Source: Gilichinskyi gelida (GTDB lineage: Bacteria; Acidobacteriota; Thermoanaerobaculia; Gp7-AA8). Taken from it: a stretch of 64,000 nt of DNA. Location of the stretch: the NCBI GenBank assembly GCA_038040385.1, contig JBBPII010000003.1:310001-374000 (forward strand), written 5' to 3'. Positions 39,275-47,624 of the stretch are shown here, piece after piece; within the stretch, counting starts at the first letter, position 1, and each line of letters opens with the position of its first letter. The translations under genes were made by a program, and so were the position numbers. The notes below the pieces were generated by a model. That model was given only the letters and a program-made list of their open reading frames with translations. It made no database searches and was not told where the DNA came from.

Positions 39275-42250
39275 TCAGAACTGCAGGCGCGCCGATAGTT
39301 GCAGCCGCCGCGGCGCATGGAACAGACGAGGCACTCCGAACAAGGCGCTGTGCACAGCAGGCTGTGGACTGTAGCCGGTCTGTTTGTTGAACGCGTTGTA
39401 CAGATCGCCGATGAGCTGCAGATTCACACCCATCACGCGGAAGTTCTGCGTGTAGTTCAGATCGAGCTGGTAGTGGTCGTCGGTCGTGCGCCTTCCGGCC
39501 GGCTCGGCGTAGCGGTTCGTATCGCTGGTGCTGGTGCCGATGACGTTTTCGCCATTCGGGCCGTACGGCTCCCAGCTCCACATCTCCCACGCGTGTCCCG
39601 ACTGGAAGAAGGTGACGGCGCCGACGGAGGCGTTCCAGGGGAGGTTGTAGTAGCCGTTCATTTTCAGCAAGTGCCTGCGGTCGCCGTGGAGGTCGCCGTA
39701 CTTGTAGTTCCACAACTGGCGGCCGCCGCCGTCGGCGATGTTGGACGATCCGATGAAGGTCGCGAAGTCGTAGGTCGTGCTGGTGTTGTCCTGGTCGAAG
39801 TTGCCGTAGTAGTGGCTCCAGGTGTACGAACCGGTGAGGTTGGCATTGCCGAAGTGGTACTCCGACTCCGCCGTCGCCTCGTAGTACTTGGTGAAGGCTC
39901 CGTCCAGTTCGGCGATGACGTAGCTCGAGCCGCTGCCGATGGCGCCGCGCAGTCCGGTGGGAGGGGAGACGGCACCGAGGTTCGGAATGTACGGTCCCTT
40001 CAGCGCGATATCGCCGGGCGCCTTGAAATTGACGCGCGCGGCATTGTTGGTGTCTTCCCAGAAGTTCGTGGAGAACCGGTACCTGCTGTAGAAGCGGCCC
40101 GACCACCGGCTGGTGAACTGCTGCGCGGTGCCGAGCATGTACTCGTCGGTGTAGCGCGGATCGAGGTCGTCGACGAACAGCTTCCCGGAGCTGGAGGCCA
40201 CCTGCTCGGATCCGATCAGCTTTCCGGTGGCGTCGAAGTAGCCGCGCACCACCAGGCCGAGGGTGTTGCGGTCCCACGAGGCGGCGCGGGGCAGAGAACT
40301 CGCGGCGGGGACGTACTTCGCGTAGCTGGCGTACAGCGTGTCCGAGCCGTTGTAGGTCCATGTGGCGCCGAGGCGCGGCTGGATCTGCTTGTCCCAGTCG
40401 AGCTGATACATCTTGTAGCGGACGCCCGGGGCGCCGACCAGGCCGGCGAGGTTGTCGGCTTTCTGGAGGCCCTCACCGTACAGCGTGTCCTTGCTGGCCA
40501 TCACGCCGACGTTGAACGCCCAGGATCCTATCTTGATGGTGTCGTTGATCTCGAAGTTCTTCGAGCGGTACTGAGAGTTGATGACCTGTTTGCCGATCGC
40601 CCCCTCGGTGCTGCGCTGGAAATCGGTCTGGAAGAAGATCGGCTGGCCAGCGCACGAGGTGACCGCCGCCGGGCAGTTCACACGCCCGCCCTGAGCGGTG
40701 AGCAAGCCCCATCCGTTCGAGAAGCGCGCGAGATCCTCTTCCTCCTGCGACTGCATGTATCCGAAGTGGAGGTCGTGGGTCACCGCGTGTCCTATCGTCA
40801 AGTCGTATCCGACCTGGCCGGCTTTGCGGAAGAAGTCCTGATCGTTGACCTGGGGGGCACCGCCCACGGCGCCGCCGCCGACGCGCGCGCCGGCCGCATT
40901 CACGAAACCGTATTTCTGGATCAAGGGGGTGACGAAGGCGTTGAACGCCAGGTCGGAGGGTGTTCCTCCCGTCCGCAAGACGGGAACGGTGAAGTAGCCC
41001 ATCTGATCGAGGTTGTTGATGTCGATCTGGCTGCCGAGAGCGGCCGACGGCACCACGCCGAACAACGTATCCGGCCGCGACGAAGTCTTCAGGCCGTAAT
41101 CGTTGTACTTGAAGGTGGCGACGCTCCGGTCGTTGACGACCCAGGACCCTTCGACGATCCCGATGACCTGCTTCGATTTCTCGCCGACCGAAGCCGTCGG
41201 CGCCTCGGTTGACCCGATGCTCGCGAAGTCGTTCTCGCGGTTGGAGGTGCGGTAGCTGGCGTTGAGCAGGATCTTGGCCGTCGGCGTCGCCGTCAACTTG
41301 CCGAAGTACTCACTCCGTGTGCTGTCGAAACTGGGAACTGATCCGTAGGCGTTCGAGGCGTTGTCCCGGCCTCGGGTGGGATGGTATGCGGATCCGAAAA
41401 AGAACAGACGGTCGCGGAGGATCGGTCCGCCGACGTTGCCGGAGGTCCACGCCTTGTTCTCGTCGTACTTGGACACGCTTCCGCTGGTCAGAGGCGCGGT
41501 CATGCCGTCCGTCTGCATCTGGTATTTGACCTCGCCCTTCCACTGCGCCGTTCCCGATTTGCTGACGGTGTCGATGGTGAATCCGGCGGCCCGGTTGAAA
41601 TCGACGGCCTTCGCGCCGCCCTTCACGATCGAGACCTGGGCGATGTCGTGGGTCGCCGGCTCGGCGGCCAGCGTCCCGAACAGCGGCAGCGTGACGTTGA
41701 CGCCATCGAACTGATAGACGTTGTCCTGTTCGCTGCCGCCCGCCGACGGGCCGCGGACCTCGGCGTCGGTGACCTGCACGCCCGGAGCGAGCTTGAGCAG
41801 GTCGCGGTACTCCTGGCCGGTGGGAAGCTGTCTGATCGCCGTCTCCGTGAGGCCGCTCTTGAGGGCCGTCGAGGCCTTGTCGACCAGCGAGGACTCGGCG
41901 GTGACCGTGATGCTCTCCGAGACGCCCTGCATGCCGAGCTGGACGTTCATCTGCGTGGATTGCCCCAGCAGTGCCTCCGCCTTGCGGGTTACGGTCTGCA
42001 TCCCGCCGAGGGTGAACGTCAGCGTGTAATTGCCAGGCTGGAGGGCCGGCAACTGATACTCGCCGTTTGATTCGGTAGTGGTGACGCGTGGCTGCGGCAG
42101 AGCTTCCGACCGCGCCTCGACCGTGACGCCGGGAAGGGCCGACCCGTCTGTGGCGGTCACTTTCCCTGTAATGGACCCGGTTTGCTGCGCGAATAGGGGA
42201 ATCGAAACCAGGACGATGATGAGACAGCAAATCAGCCTACGAAGATGCAT
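39275..42250 (-). CDS. TonB-dependent receptor with N-terminal carboxypeptidase-regulatory-like domain
   Basis: A 991-aa outer-membrane receptor. The ATG at 42250 follows AGGAGGAG by a normal distance and opens a signal peptide (MHLRRLICCLIIVLVSIPLF, cleaved near FAQ). A CarboxypepD_reg domain (KVTATDGSALPGVTVEA onward), a plug (NVYQFDGVNVTLPL; VKGGAKAVDFNRAAGFTIDT) and a long barrel ending LSARLQF follow. It resembles the 3199 gene in architecture but is clearly divergent in sequence. Ligand unknown. Its promoter is probably the TAGAAT at 42300-42305. Confidence 0.92.
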   Translation of the reverse strand: MHLRRLICCLIIVLVSIPLFAQQTGSITGKVTATDGSALPGVTVEARSEALPQPRVTTTESNGEYQLPALQPGNYTLTFTLGGMQTVTRKAEALLGQSTQMNVQLGMQGVSESITVTAESSLVDKASTALKSGLTETAIRQLPTGQEYRDLLKLAPGVQVTDAEVRGPSAGGSEQDNVYQFDGVNVTLPLFGTLAAEPATHDIAQVSIVKGGAKAVDFNRAAGFTIDTVSKSGTAQWKGEVKYQMQTDGMTAPLTSGSVSKYDENKAWTSGNVGGPILRDRLFFFGSAYHPTRGRDNASNAYGSVPSFDSTRSEYFGKLTATPTAKILLNASYRTSNRENDFASIGSTEAPTASVGEKSKQVIGIVEGSWVVNDRSVATFKYNDYGLKTSSRPDTLFGVVPSAALGSQIDINNLDQMGYFTVPVLRTGGTPSDLAFNAFVTPLIQKYGFVNAAGARVGGGAVGGAPQVNDQDFFRKAGQVGYDLTIGHAVTHDLHFGYMQSQEEEDLARFSNGWGLLTAQGGRVNCPAAVTSCAGQPIFFQTDFQRSTEGAIGKQVINSQYRSKNFEINDTIKIGSWAFNVGVMASKDTLYGEGLQKADNLAGLVGAPGVRYKMYQLDWDKQIQPRLGATWTYNGSDTLYASYAKYVPAASSLPRAASWDRNTLGLVVRGYFDATGKLIGSEQVASSSGKLFVDDLDPRYTDEYMLGTAQQFTSRWSGRFYSRYRFSTNFWEDTNNAARVNFKAPGDIALKGPYIPNLGAVSPPTGLRGAIGSGSSYVIAELDGAFTKYYEATAESEYHFGNANLTGSYTWSHYYGNFDQDNTSTTYDFATFIGSSNIADGGGRQLWNYKYGDLHGDRRHLLKMNGYYNLPWNASVGAVTFFQSGHAWEMWSWEPYGPNGENVIGTSTSDTNRYAEPAGRRTTDDHYQLDLNYTQNFRVMGVNLQLIGDLYNAFNKQTGYSPQPAVHSALFGVPRLFHAPRRLQLSARLQF

Positions 42251-42299
42251 CGGGACTCCTCCTCTGCTTGTGAGAACCGTTGAACGCGACCTGCGGGCG

Positions 42300-42305
42300 A
42301 TTCTA
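42300..42305 (-). promoter_or_regulatory. -10 box of the second TonB-dependent receptor
   Basis: TAGAAT on the minus strand, about 49 nt before the ATG, giving a leader that ends in a strong SD. The rest of the 42251-42496 interval holds only the palindrome at 42481. Confidence 0.45.
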
Positions 42306-42480
42306 CACCCGTGCTCCGGCGTGCGAGGGCAGGAGAAAAATCTCCAATGCGGCGACCTCAGAAGCGCCCGCCCGCCCGATGTCGCGTCCCGTCGAGGCAG
42401 GCTCCACCGAGGCCGCCAATCTTCGACTTCATCCAGGCGTAGAGCGTCCCGCCGGTCCACGCCGGATCGTTCTGATCCCC

Positions 42481-42501
42481 AATAGTACGTTTCGTACTAT
42501 T
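42481..42501. repeat. Perfect palindrome over the era stop codon
   Basis: Arms AATAGTACG and CGTACTATT around TTT. The era stop (complement of 42497-42499) lies in the right arm. A near-identical sequence is inside the aminotransferase gene at 7550-7570. Could be a terminator hairpin for era or a protein-binding site for the receptor gene. Confidence 0.6.
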
Positions 42502-43504
42502 TGTCGCCGAGAGGCCAATCCAGCTCTCCCAGGAAGCGCTCGTCCTCGCGCCAGCGCTCGTGCACGGCGACGTGAAGGTCGAGGTAGACCTTCGCCCCCA
42601 GGATCGCTTCGAGCTCCTGCCGCGCCTCGGTGCCGATGCGCTTAATCATGTCGCCGTGCTTGCCGATGACGATCGGCTTCTGCGTCTCGCGCTCGACGAC
42701 GATGGTCGCGTAGATCTTGATGAGGTTCTTCTCGTCCTCTTCCTCCCACCGCTCGACGGCCACCGCGGTGGTGTACGGAAGCTCGTCGGTGGTGTGGCGC
42801 AGGACCTTCTCCCGGACGATCTCCGCGGCGAAGAAGCGCTCCGGCTGGGTGGTGAAGTCTTCGCGCGGATACTGCGGCTCGCCGGCGGGAAGGCTCTTGA
42901 AGAAGATCTCCAGCAGTTGGTCGACGCCGTCGCCGGTGACGGCGGAGAGGGGCACGATCTCGTCGAACAGTCCCGCCTCGCTGTATTGCTGGATGAGCGG
43001 GAGGAGTCGGTTCTTCTTCAGGAGGTCGATCTTGTTCAGCACCACGACGCGCTTGCTCTTCTGCTCGCGAAGCATGTCGAGGACGAACTGATCGCCGCGC
43101 CCGAACGGCTCGGTGGCGTCGATCATCACCGCCAGGACGTCCGCCTCGGCCAGCGCCGTCCGGACGTGCTCCATCATCCGGACGTTCAGCTTGTGCAAAG
43201 GTTTGTGAATGCCCGGCGTGTCGAGGAAGGCGATCTGGCCGCGCGGCTCGTTGAGGATGCCGACGATGCGATTGCGCGTGGTCTGCGGCTTCGCCGAGAC
43301 GATGGCCACTTTCTGCCCCAGGATGCGGTTGAGCAGCGTCGACTTGCCCGCGTTGGGACGGCCGACCAGTGCGACGATGCCGAAGCGCGTGCCCGGAGCG
43401 CCGGCGTCCTCGCCGGCTGGCTCGCGGGCGTCCCCGCCCGCGGCGGCGGGACGCCGCCGGTCCAGCCGCCGGGACGGCGGCGCTCCATCATTCGACCGTG
43501 GCAT
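42497..43504 (-). CDS. era: GTPase Era, with repeat-encoded N-terminal extension
   Basis: Essential GTPase that binds the 3' end of 16S rRNA in 30S assembly. GTPase motifs: G1 GRPNAGKS (residues 48-55), G2-region QTTRNRIVG, G3 DTPG, G4 NKID, G5-region SAVTGDG. The C-terminal KH domain ends the protein (PIVIGKHGDMIKRIGTEAR). At 335 aa it is longer than usual because residues about 8-38 (APPSRRLDRRRPAAAGGDAR and onward) are encoded by a family A repeat. No in-frame ATG occurs between that repeat and the G1 loop, so the extension is probably translated. The start overlaps the corC-like gene by 17 bp. Confidence 0.95.
   Translation of the reverse strand: MPRSNDGAPPSRRLDRRRPAAAGGDAREPAGEDAGAPGTRFGIVALVGRPNAGKSTLLNRILGQKVAIVSAKPQTTRNRIVGILNEPRGQIAFLDTPGIHKPLHKLNVRMMEHVRTALAEADVLAVMIDATEPFGRGDQFVLDMLREQKSKRVVVLNKIDLLKKNRLLPLIQQYSEAGLFDEIVPLSAVTGDGVDQLLEIFFKSLPAGEPQYPREDFTTQPERFFAAEIVREKVLRHTTDELPYTTAVAVERWEEEDEKNLIKIYATIVVERETQKPIVIGKHGDMIKRIGTEARQELEAILGAKVYLDLHVAVHERWREDERFLGELDWPLGDK
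43395..43486. repeat. Family A element inside the 5' coding end of era
   Basis: 92 bp bounded by inverted ends GGAGCGCCGGCGTC and GACGGCGGCGCTCC (one mismatch), with internal CGCCGGC, CGGGCG and GGCGGCGGGACGCCGCC palindromes. It is in frame with era. Confidence 0.85.
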
Positions 43505-44744
43505 CTTCCGCGTTCCATTCCGGATCGCGCGCCACGCGCACCCGGTAAATGCGCCGGCGGTCGGCGCGGTCGACGGTGAAGAGATAGCCGTTCTTCTTGA
43601 TGGTGGCGCCGGCCTTCGGGACGCGCCCGAGGGTGGTGAAGATCAGGCCGGCGACGGTCTCGTAGTCCTCGTCGGAGAACTGCGCGTCGAGCATTTCGTC
43701 GAGCGCGTCGATACGCAGTTGTCCGCTCACGAGGTATTCGTTGTTGCCGAGGTCGACCATGGTCGCCTCGTCCTCCTCGTGCTCGTCCGCGATCTCCCCG
43801 ACGATCTCCTCGATCACGTCCTCGATGGTGATGATGCCGGCCGTGCCGCCGTACTCGTCGACCACCACCGCCACCTGCAGGTGCTCGCTCTGGAACTCGC
43901 TCAGCAGTTCCGAGACCTTTTTCGTCTCCGAGACGAAGTAGGGCGGCCGCGCCAGCTCGGACACGCTCTTGTTCTCCCGCTTGAAGATCGGGTCGAAGAC
44001 GTCCTTGATATGGACGATGCCGGTGATGCGGTCGATCGTTCCCTGGTAGATCGGGATGCGGGAGTACTTCGAGTCGCTGAACAACCGCGCCAGCTCGTCC
44101 AGCGGCCGGCTGGCGTCGAAGGCCAGGACGTCGATGCGAGGGGTCATCAGCTCGCGGGCCACGCGGTCGCCGAACTCGACGACGGAGTGGATCATCTTCC
44201 CCTCGCTCGCCTCGAGGATCCCCTCGTCTTCGCCGACGTCGATGAACGCCTGCACCTCCTCCTCGGTCACTTCCTCCTGCTCTTCCTCTTCTTTTTCTTC
44301 GCGGTCGAGGCGCTCCGCCACCCGGCGCAGCGGGAAGAGGATCGGCCAGAAGAGGTAGTAGAAAAAGTGCGAGACCGGTACGAGCTTGTGCAGGATGGCT
44401 TCGCCCAGGTCGTCGGGGATGAAGCCGAGGGCGAACTTCCAGACGAGGACGATCAGCACCCAGACGGCGGCGGACAATCCGATCGACTCCGTCGCCTGCA
44501 CGGTTGCCAGCAGGGCCACCACCAAGGCGATCTGCAACATCGCGCCGTTGAGCAGGCGCTGATTGAGCGGGTCGTAGTGGAACCAGCGGCTTCGCGCTTC
44601 CTGGTCGGAATCACCGCTCCAGCGCCGAAGCGTCACCTGACTGATCTTGTGTGTGAAGTAACGGGAGGCGTCGAAAATGAGAAAGAGGAGCCCGCAAACG
44701 ACGGCGATCGTCATCCAGGCAGCGTTCGAAAGACTACTTCCCAT
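43488..44744 (-). CDS. CNNM/CorC-type transporter-associated protein (DUF21-CBS-CorC_HlyC)
   Basis: A 418-aa inner-membrane protein. N-terminal helices (WMTIAVVCGLLFLIFDASRYF; IALVVALLATVQATESIGLS; VWVLIVLVWKFALGFIPDD) make a short DUF21-like part. Then an acidic coiled stretch (EEKEEEEQEEVTEEE), a CBS pair (RELMTPRIDVLAFDAS, YQGTIDRITGIVHIKDV, VVDEYGGTAGIITIEDVIEE) and a CorC_HlyC domain with the typical RIDALDEMLD. Members take part in Mg/Co efflux or resistance. It is upstream of and overlaps era. Confidence 0.9.
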   Translation of the reverse strand: MGSSLSNAAWMTIAVVCGLLFLIFDASRYFTHKISQVTLRRWSGDSDQEARSRWFHYDPLNQRLLNGAMLQIALVVALLATVQATESIGLSAAVWVLIVLVWKFALGFIPDDLGEAILHKLVPVSHFFYYLFWPILFPLRRVAERLDREEKEEEEQEEVTEEEVQAFIDVGEDEGILEASEGKMIHSVVEFGDRVARELMTPRIDVLAFDASRPLDELARLFSDSKYSRIPIYQGTIDRITGIVHIKDVFDPIFKRENKSVSELARPPYFVSETKKVSELLSEFQSEHLQVAVVVDEYGGTAGIITIEDVIEEIVGEIADEHEEDEATMVDLGNNEYLVSGQLRIDALDEMLDAQFSDEDYETVAGLIFTTLGRVPKAGATIKKNGYLFTVDRADRRRIYRVRVARDPEWNAEDATVE

Positions 44745-44773
44745 CAGCGGCGGCGAATTCTATCTCGCAGGAG

Positions 44774-44779
44774 CATAAT
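44774..44779 (+). promoter_or_regulatory. Leaderless -10 box of the 44786 gene
   Basis: CATAAT, 6 nt before the ATG at 44786. Divergent TAGAAT for the corC-like gene lies on the other strand about 12 nt from its ATG. Confidence 0.45.
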
Positions 44780-44785
44780 CACCCC

Positions 44786-45439
44786 ATGAACGCCCTCGCC
44801 ACGCTCCTGCTCGCCACAGCGCTGACGATCCCCACCCCCACCCTGGTCCTGCGCAACGGCGCCCGCATCGACGTCGACGGCCCGGTGCGGCAGGAGGACG
44901 GGCGGGTGATCTTCCGCAGCGGCGGGATCCTCTACAGCGTGCCGGTGGCGGAGGTCGACCTCGAGACCACTCGGGCCGCCGGGGCGAACGTGACGGTGGT
45001 GAAGGCGGAGGCGGGGAAGCTGAAGGTGTCGCGCGAAGAGCGCCAGCGGCTGCTTCGCGAGCTGGAAAAGAACCACGCCGGCACGCCCGCCACTGCGGAG
45101 GTGCTCAAGATGCCGCCGGCGCCGCGGGAGACGACCGCCAATTCCGAGGACGAGTGGGCGTGGCGCCGCAGCGCCCGCGCGCACGAGGAGGCGGTCCGGC
45201 GAGCCAAGGAAGAGGTTCAGCTCCTCCACGACCGCGCCGAACAGCTCCGCCAGCAGATCCGGACGCTCGCCTCGCTCGGATACCGCCCCAACCAGTTCAC
45301 GTACCAGACCTCGGAGCTCCAGGTCACCATCGACTCCATCCCCCGCGCGCAGCTCGAAGTGGAGCGCGCGCAGCGGACGCTCGAGGTCTTCCGCGAGGAT
45401 GCTCGGAAGATGGGCATCCTTCCCGGATGGCTTAGGTGA
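44786..45439 (+). CDS. Secreted protein with LVLRNGAR-type domain and coiled coil
   Basis: A 217-aa protein of unknown function. A signal-like N-terminus (MNALATLLLATALTIPTPT) is followed by TLVLRNGARIDVDGPVRQED and SVPVAEVDLETT, the same short module as in the 21314 and 58956 proteins. The central part is a charged coiled coil (SREERQRLLRELEKNH; RRAKEEVQLLHDRAEQLRQQ). The C-terminus is ARKMGILPGWLR. Likely periplasmic. It converges on an oxidoreductase gene across a family B repeat. Confidence 0.68.
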   Translation: MNALATLLLATALTIPTPTLVLRNGARIDVDGPVRQEDGRVIFRSGGILYSVPVAEVDLETTRAAGANVTVVKAEAGKLKVSREERQRLLRELEKNHAGTPATAEVLKMPPAPRETTANSEDEWAWRRSARAHEEAVRRAKEEVQLLHDRAEQLRQQIRTLASLGYRPNQFTYQTSELQVTIDSIPRAQLEVERAQRTLEVFREDARKMGILPGWLR

Positions 45440-45448
45440 GGTAGCGCG

Positions 45449-45564
45449 CCCTCACCCGGCCCTTCGCTTCGCTCAGGGCCACCCTCTCCCGCAAGCGGGA
45501 GAGGGGCCAAGTTGTCCTTCTCCCGCGTGAGCGGGAGAAGGTGCCGCGAAGCGGCGGATGAGGG
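45449..45564. repeat. Family B dispersed palindrome between convergent genes
   Basis: CCCTCACCC ... CCCTCTCCCGC-AA-GCGGGAGAGGG ... CCTTCTCCCGC-GTGA-GCGGGAGAAGG ... GGATGAGGG. It has an extra inner palindrome (GGCCCTTCGC / GCTCAGGGCC) missing from the other two copies. Confidence 0.9.
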
Positions 45565-45572
45565 CGCAGCCC

Positions 45573-46226
45573 CTACGGTAACGGGCCGAACGACTCCGTG
45601 ATCAGTTCCGCCGGCGCGATCTCGTTCTCCCGCAGCGCCGCGCGCACGCGGTCGAGGAAGGGATCGAATCCCGCCGCCATCACCACGGCGTTGCCGAGCG
45701 CGCGGCGATTGCGCTGGATCAGCGTCTCGACCTTGCCGCTCTCGTGCACGATGGCGCCGTCCCGCGCCAGCGGATCGAAATCGCCGGCGTAGAGGATGTG
45801 CCGCTGGTCGGGCTCGTAGAGGACGGTGATCTTGCGCCGGTCCTTCTCGGTCACCATGTCGAGGACGATGCTGCGGATGGGCGCGATTCCGGTGTCGCCG
45901 GCGATGAAGACGACCTCGCGGCTGTCGTCCTCGGGGAGGAGGAAGTCGCCGAACGGTCCTTCGACCGACACCTGGCCACCCGGCTCGAGCTTCTTGAGCG
46001 CGGCGCCGCCGCGCCCCCCGCCGACGCGGACGCAGAGCTGCACGGCCTGCGGCCGCTGCGGAGCCGAGGCGATGGTGTAGGCGCGCGACATCCCCTCGGG
46101 AAACCGGAAGTTCACCCACTGCCCGGGCGCGAAGCGGAAATCGCCGTCGTGGATGGAGACGGTGAGCTGCACCACACTCGGCGCGAGCTCTTCGATCTCG
46201 GTGACGGTGGCGTCGTGGGAGGGCAT
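45573..46226 (-). CDS. FAD/NAD(P)-binding ferredoxin-reductase-like oxidoreductase
   Basis: A 217-aa two-domain flavoprotein. The FAD domain has APGQWVNFRFP and SRAYTIAS (the RxYT flavin-binding motif) and the NAD(P) domain has VVFIAGDTGIAPIRSIV. No 2Fe-2S cluster motif is present, so it resembles the reductase part of FNR/cytochrome-b5-reductase-like enzymes and would pass electrons to a separate acceptor. It is downstream of def on the same strand (18-nt gap). The partner protein is not identifiable here. Confidence 0.85.
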   Translation of the reverse strand: MPSHDATVTEIEELAPSVVQLTVSIHDGDFRFAPGQWVNFRFPEGMSRAYTIASAPQRPQAVQLCVRVGGGRGGAALKKLEPGGQVSVEGPFGDFLLPEDDSREVVFIAGDTGIAPIRSIVLDMVTEKDRRKITVLYEPDQRHILYAGDFDPLARDGAIVHESGKVETLIQRNRRALGNAVVMAAGFDPFLDRVRAALRENEIAPAELITESFGPLP

Positions 46227-46244
46227 GGCGTCAGTCCGCAGGAT

Positions 46245-46757
46245 TTACCACATCCCCGCCTTCGAAAGCTTTTGTATCTTCTTCAGAAGACGCTCCTTCT
46301 TGAACCCCCGCAGCCGGTCGACGAAGAGGTTTCCGCCGAGGTGGTCGGTCTCGTGACTCAGGGCGCGCGCCATCAACCCTTCCCCCCACATCTCGCGCGC
46401 CGCGCCGTTGCGGTCGAGGAAGCGCGCCTTCACGCGCGCGGGGCGGGTGACCACTTCCGTGAAGTCGGGAATGGAGAGGCACCCTTCGTCCTCGGTCACC
46501 TCGCCCTCGGTCTCCACGATCTCGGGGTTGATGAGGACGATGACTTCGTGGGGACGCTTGCCGACCGAGAGGTCGATCACCGCCAGCCGCCTGGAGACGC
46601 CGATCTGGTTCGCCGCCAGCCCGACGCCCGGCGCGGCGTGCATGGTGTCGACCATGTCGTCGATCAGCTTCTGCAAGGCGGCGTCGATGTCGGTGACGAT
46701 CTCGGTAGGGCGGCGGAGAACGTCGGCGCCGTATTTGACGATGGGAAGAACCGCCAC
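46245..46757 (-). CDS. def: Peptide deformylase
   Basis: Removes the formyl group from nascent N-termini. All three signature motifs are intact in the 170-aa protein: GVGLAANQIG (44-53), EGCLS with metal ligand C93 (91-95) and HETDH with metal ligands H135 and H139. The start is a GTG preceded by AGGAGCG. It lies 10 nt downstream of the cyclic-nucleotide-binding protein gene and probably in one operon with it and the oxidoreductase. Confidence 0.97.
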   Translation of the reverse strand: MAVLPIVKYGADVLRRPTEIVTDIDAALQKLIDDMVDTMHAAPGVGLAANQIGVSRRLAVIDLSVGKRPHEVIVLINPEIVETEGEVTEDEGCLSIPDFTEVVTRPARVKARFLDRNGAAREMWGEGLMARALSHETDHLGGNLFVDRLRGFKKERLLKKIQKLSKAGMW

Positions 46758-46767
46758 GCGAGCGCTC

Positions 46768-47505
46768 CTAACGCCTCTTCTTCATATTCTCGATCATGGC
46801 CTCGACGGTGTGCTCCGCGCGCTTCTTGTAGAAGTCGTCCAGCACCTTGCGGATGCCCGGAAAGCGCGCCAGCGCCGTGTCGAGCTTCGACTTATCGAGG
46901 CGGAGGAGCTGCGTCGGCTGCGAGGCGTTGATGGTCGCCGTGCGCGGCTTTCCGCTCAGCACGCTCACCTCGCCGAAGAAATCGCCCTCGCCGAGCTTGG
47001 CCAGATAGATGCTCGCGCCGTCGGGGCCGCGGGTGTAGACCTTCACCTCACCGCGAGCGATGACGTACATCGACGACCCTGGCTGCCCCTCGGTGATGAC
47101 GACGTTCCCCTCCTCGTGCTCCTCGAGGTCCATCTCTTTGATCAACGCCTCGCGCTCCTCGGCGTTGAGGACTTCGAAGAGCGGGCTTTTCGGCACCGCA
47201 CGCTCGAAGAGCGGCTCGTCTTTCCCCTTCCCCGCGGCGGGCACGAGCTCGCGCACCTTCTCCGCCTTCTTGCGGACGGCGATGGCTTGCACGGTCAGGC
47301 CGTTGTCCTCGTAGTACTTCGCGGTGTGCTCGTATTGCGAGACCGCTTCCTCGGCCTGCCCGGCGCCGGCGAGGGCGTCGGCGTACTGCAGCCGGATGCG
47401 GGGGTTGGAAGGGTATTTGTCGAGGTCGCGCTTCAGCAGCGGCACCGCGCGCCCATACTCCTTGCGCGCAAGGAGAGTCGCTGCATTTTCAGTCTCTTCG
47501 GCCAT
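46768..47505 (-). CDS. Cyclic-nucleotide-binding (CAP-like) regulator with N-terminal TPR
   Basis: A 245-aa protein. Residues about 5-75 are a TPR-like helical segment (EYGRAVPLLKRDLDKYPSNP; AEEAVSQYEHTAKYYEDNGL). Residues about 95-225 are a cNMP-binding barrel with MYVIARGEVKVYT and the phosphate-binding cassette FGEVSVLSGKPRTAT, keeping the Glu and Arg that contact cyclic nucleotide. There is no DNA-binding helix-turn-helix, so it likely acts by protein contact. TAGAAT lies 9 nt before the ATG. Confidence 0.85.
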   Translation of the reverse strand: MAEETENAATLLARKEYGRAVPLLKRDLDKYPSNPRIRLQYADALAGAGQAEEAVSQYEHTAKYYEDNGLTVQAIAVRKKAEKVRELVPAAGKGKDEPLFERAVPKSPLFEVLNAEEREALIKEMDLEEHEEGNVVITEGQPGSSMYVIARGEVKVYTRGPDGASIYLAKLGEGDFFGEVSVLSGKPRTATINASQPTQLLRLDKSKLDTALARFPGIRKVLDDFYKKRAEHTVEAMIENMKKRR

Positions 47506-47514
47506 GCGCGCGCC

Positions 47515-47520
47515 ATTCTA
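47515..47520 (-). promoter_or_regulatory. Leaderless -10 box of the cNMP-binding gene
   Basis: TAGAAT on the minus strand, 9 nt before the ATG. Its -35 region falls in the adjacent repeat. Confidence 0.5.
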
Positions 47521-47525
47521 TATGC

Positions 47526-47615
47526 GGAGTGCGGACGTCCCGGCCGGCGGCGAGGCGCGAGGAACTGTGGCCGGGCGGGGACGCCCGACCGTTGCGGGCT
47601 GGACGCCCGCACTCC
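47526..47615. repeat. Family A-related palindromic element with 15-bp inverted ends
   Basis: GGAGTGCGGACGTCC and GGACGCCCGCACTCC (one mismatch) bound 90 bp with internal GGCCGGC and GGGCGGGGACGCCC. It lies between the co-directional cpoB-like and cNMP-binding genes. Confidence 0.8.
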
Positions 47616-47624
47616 AACCGTTTC

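Noticed and set aside
42481..42501. Naming the AGTACG palindrome a LexA (SOS) box
   Set aside because: I cannot match it to a known LexA consensus for this phylum, and its two positions (era stop, inside a gene) are poor SOS promoters.
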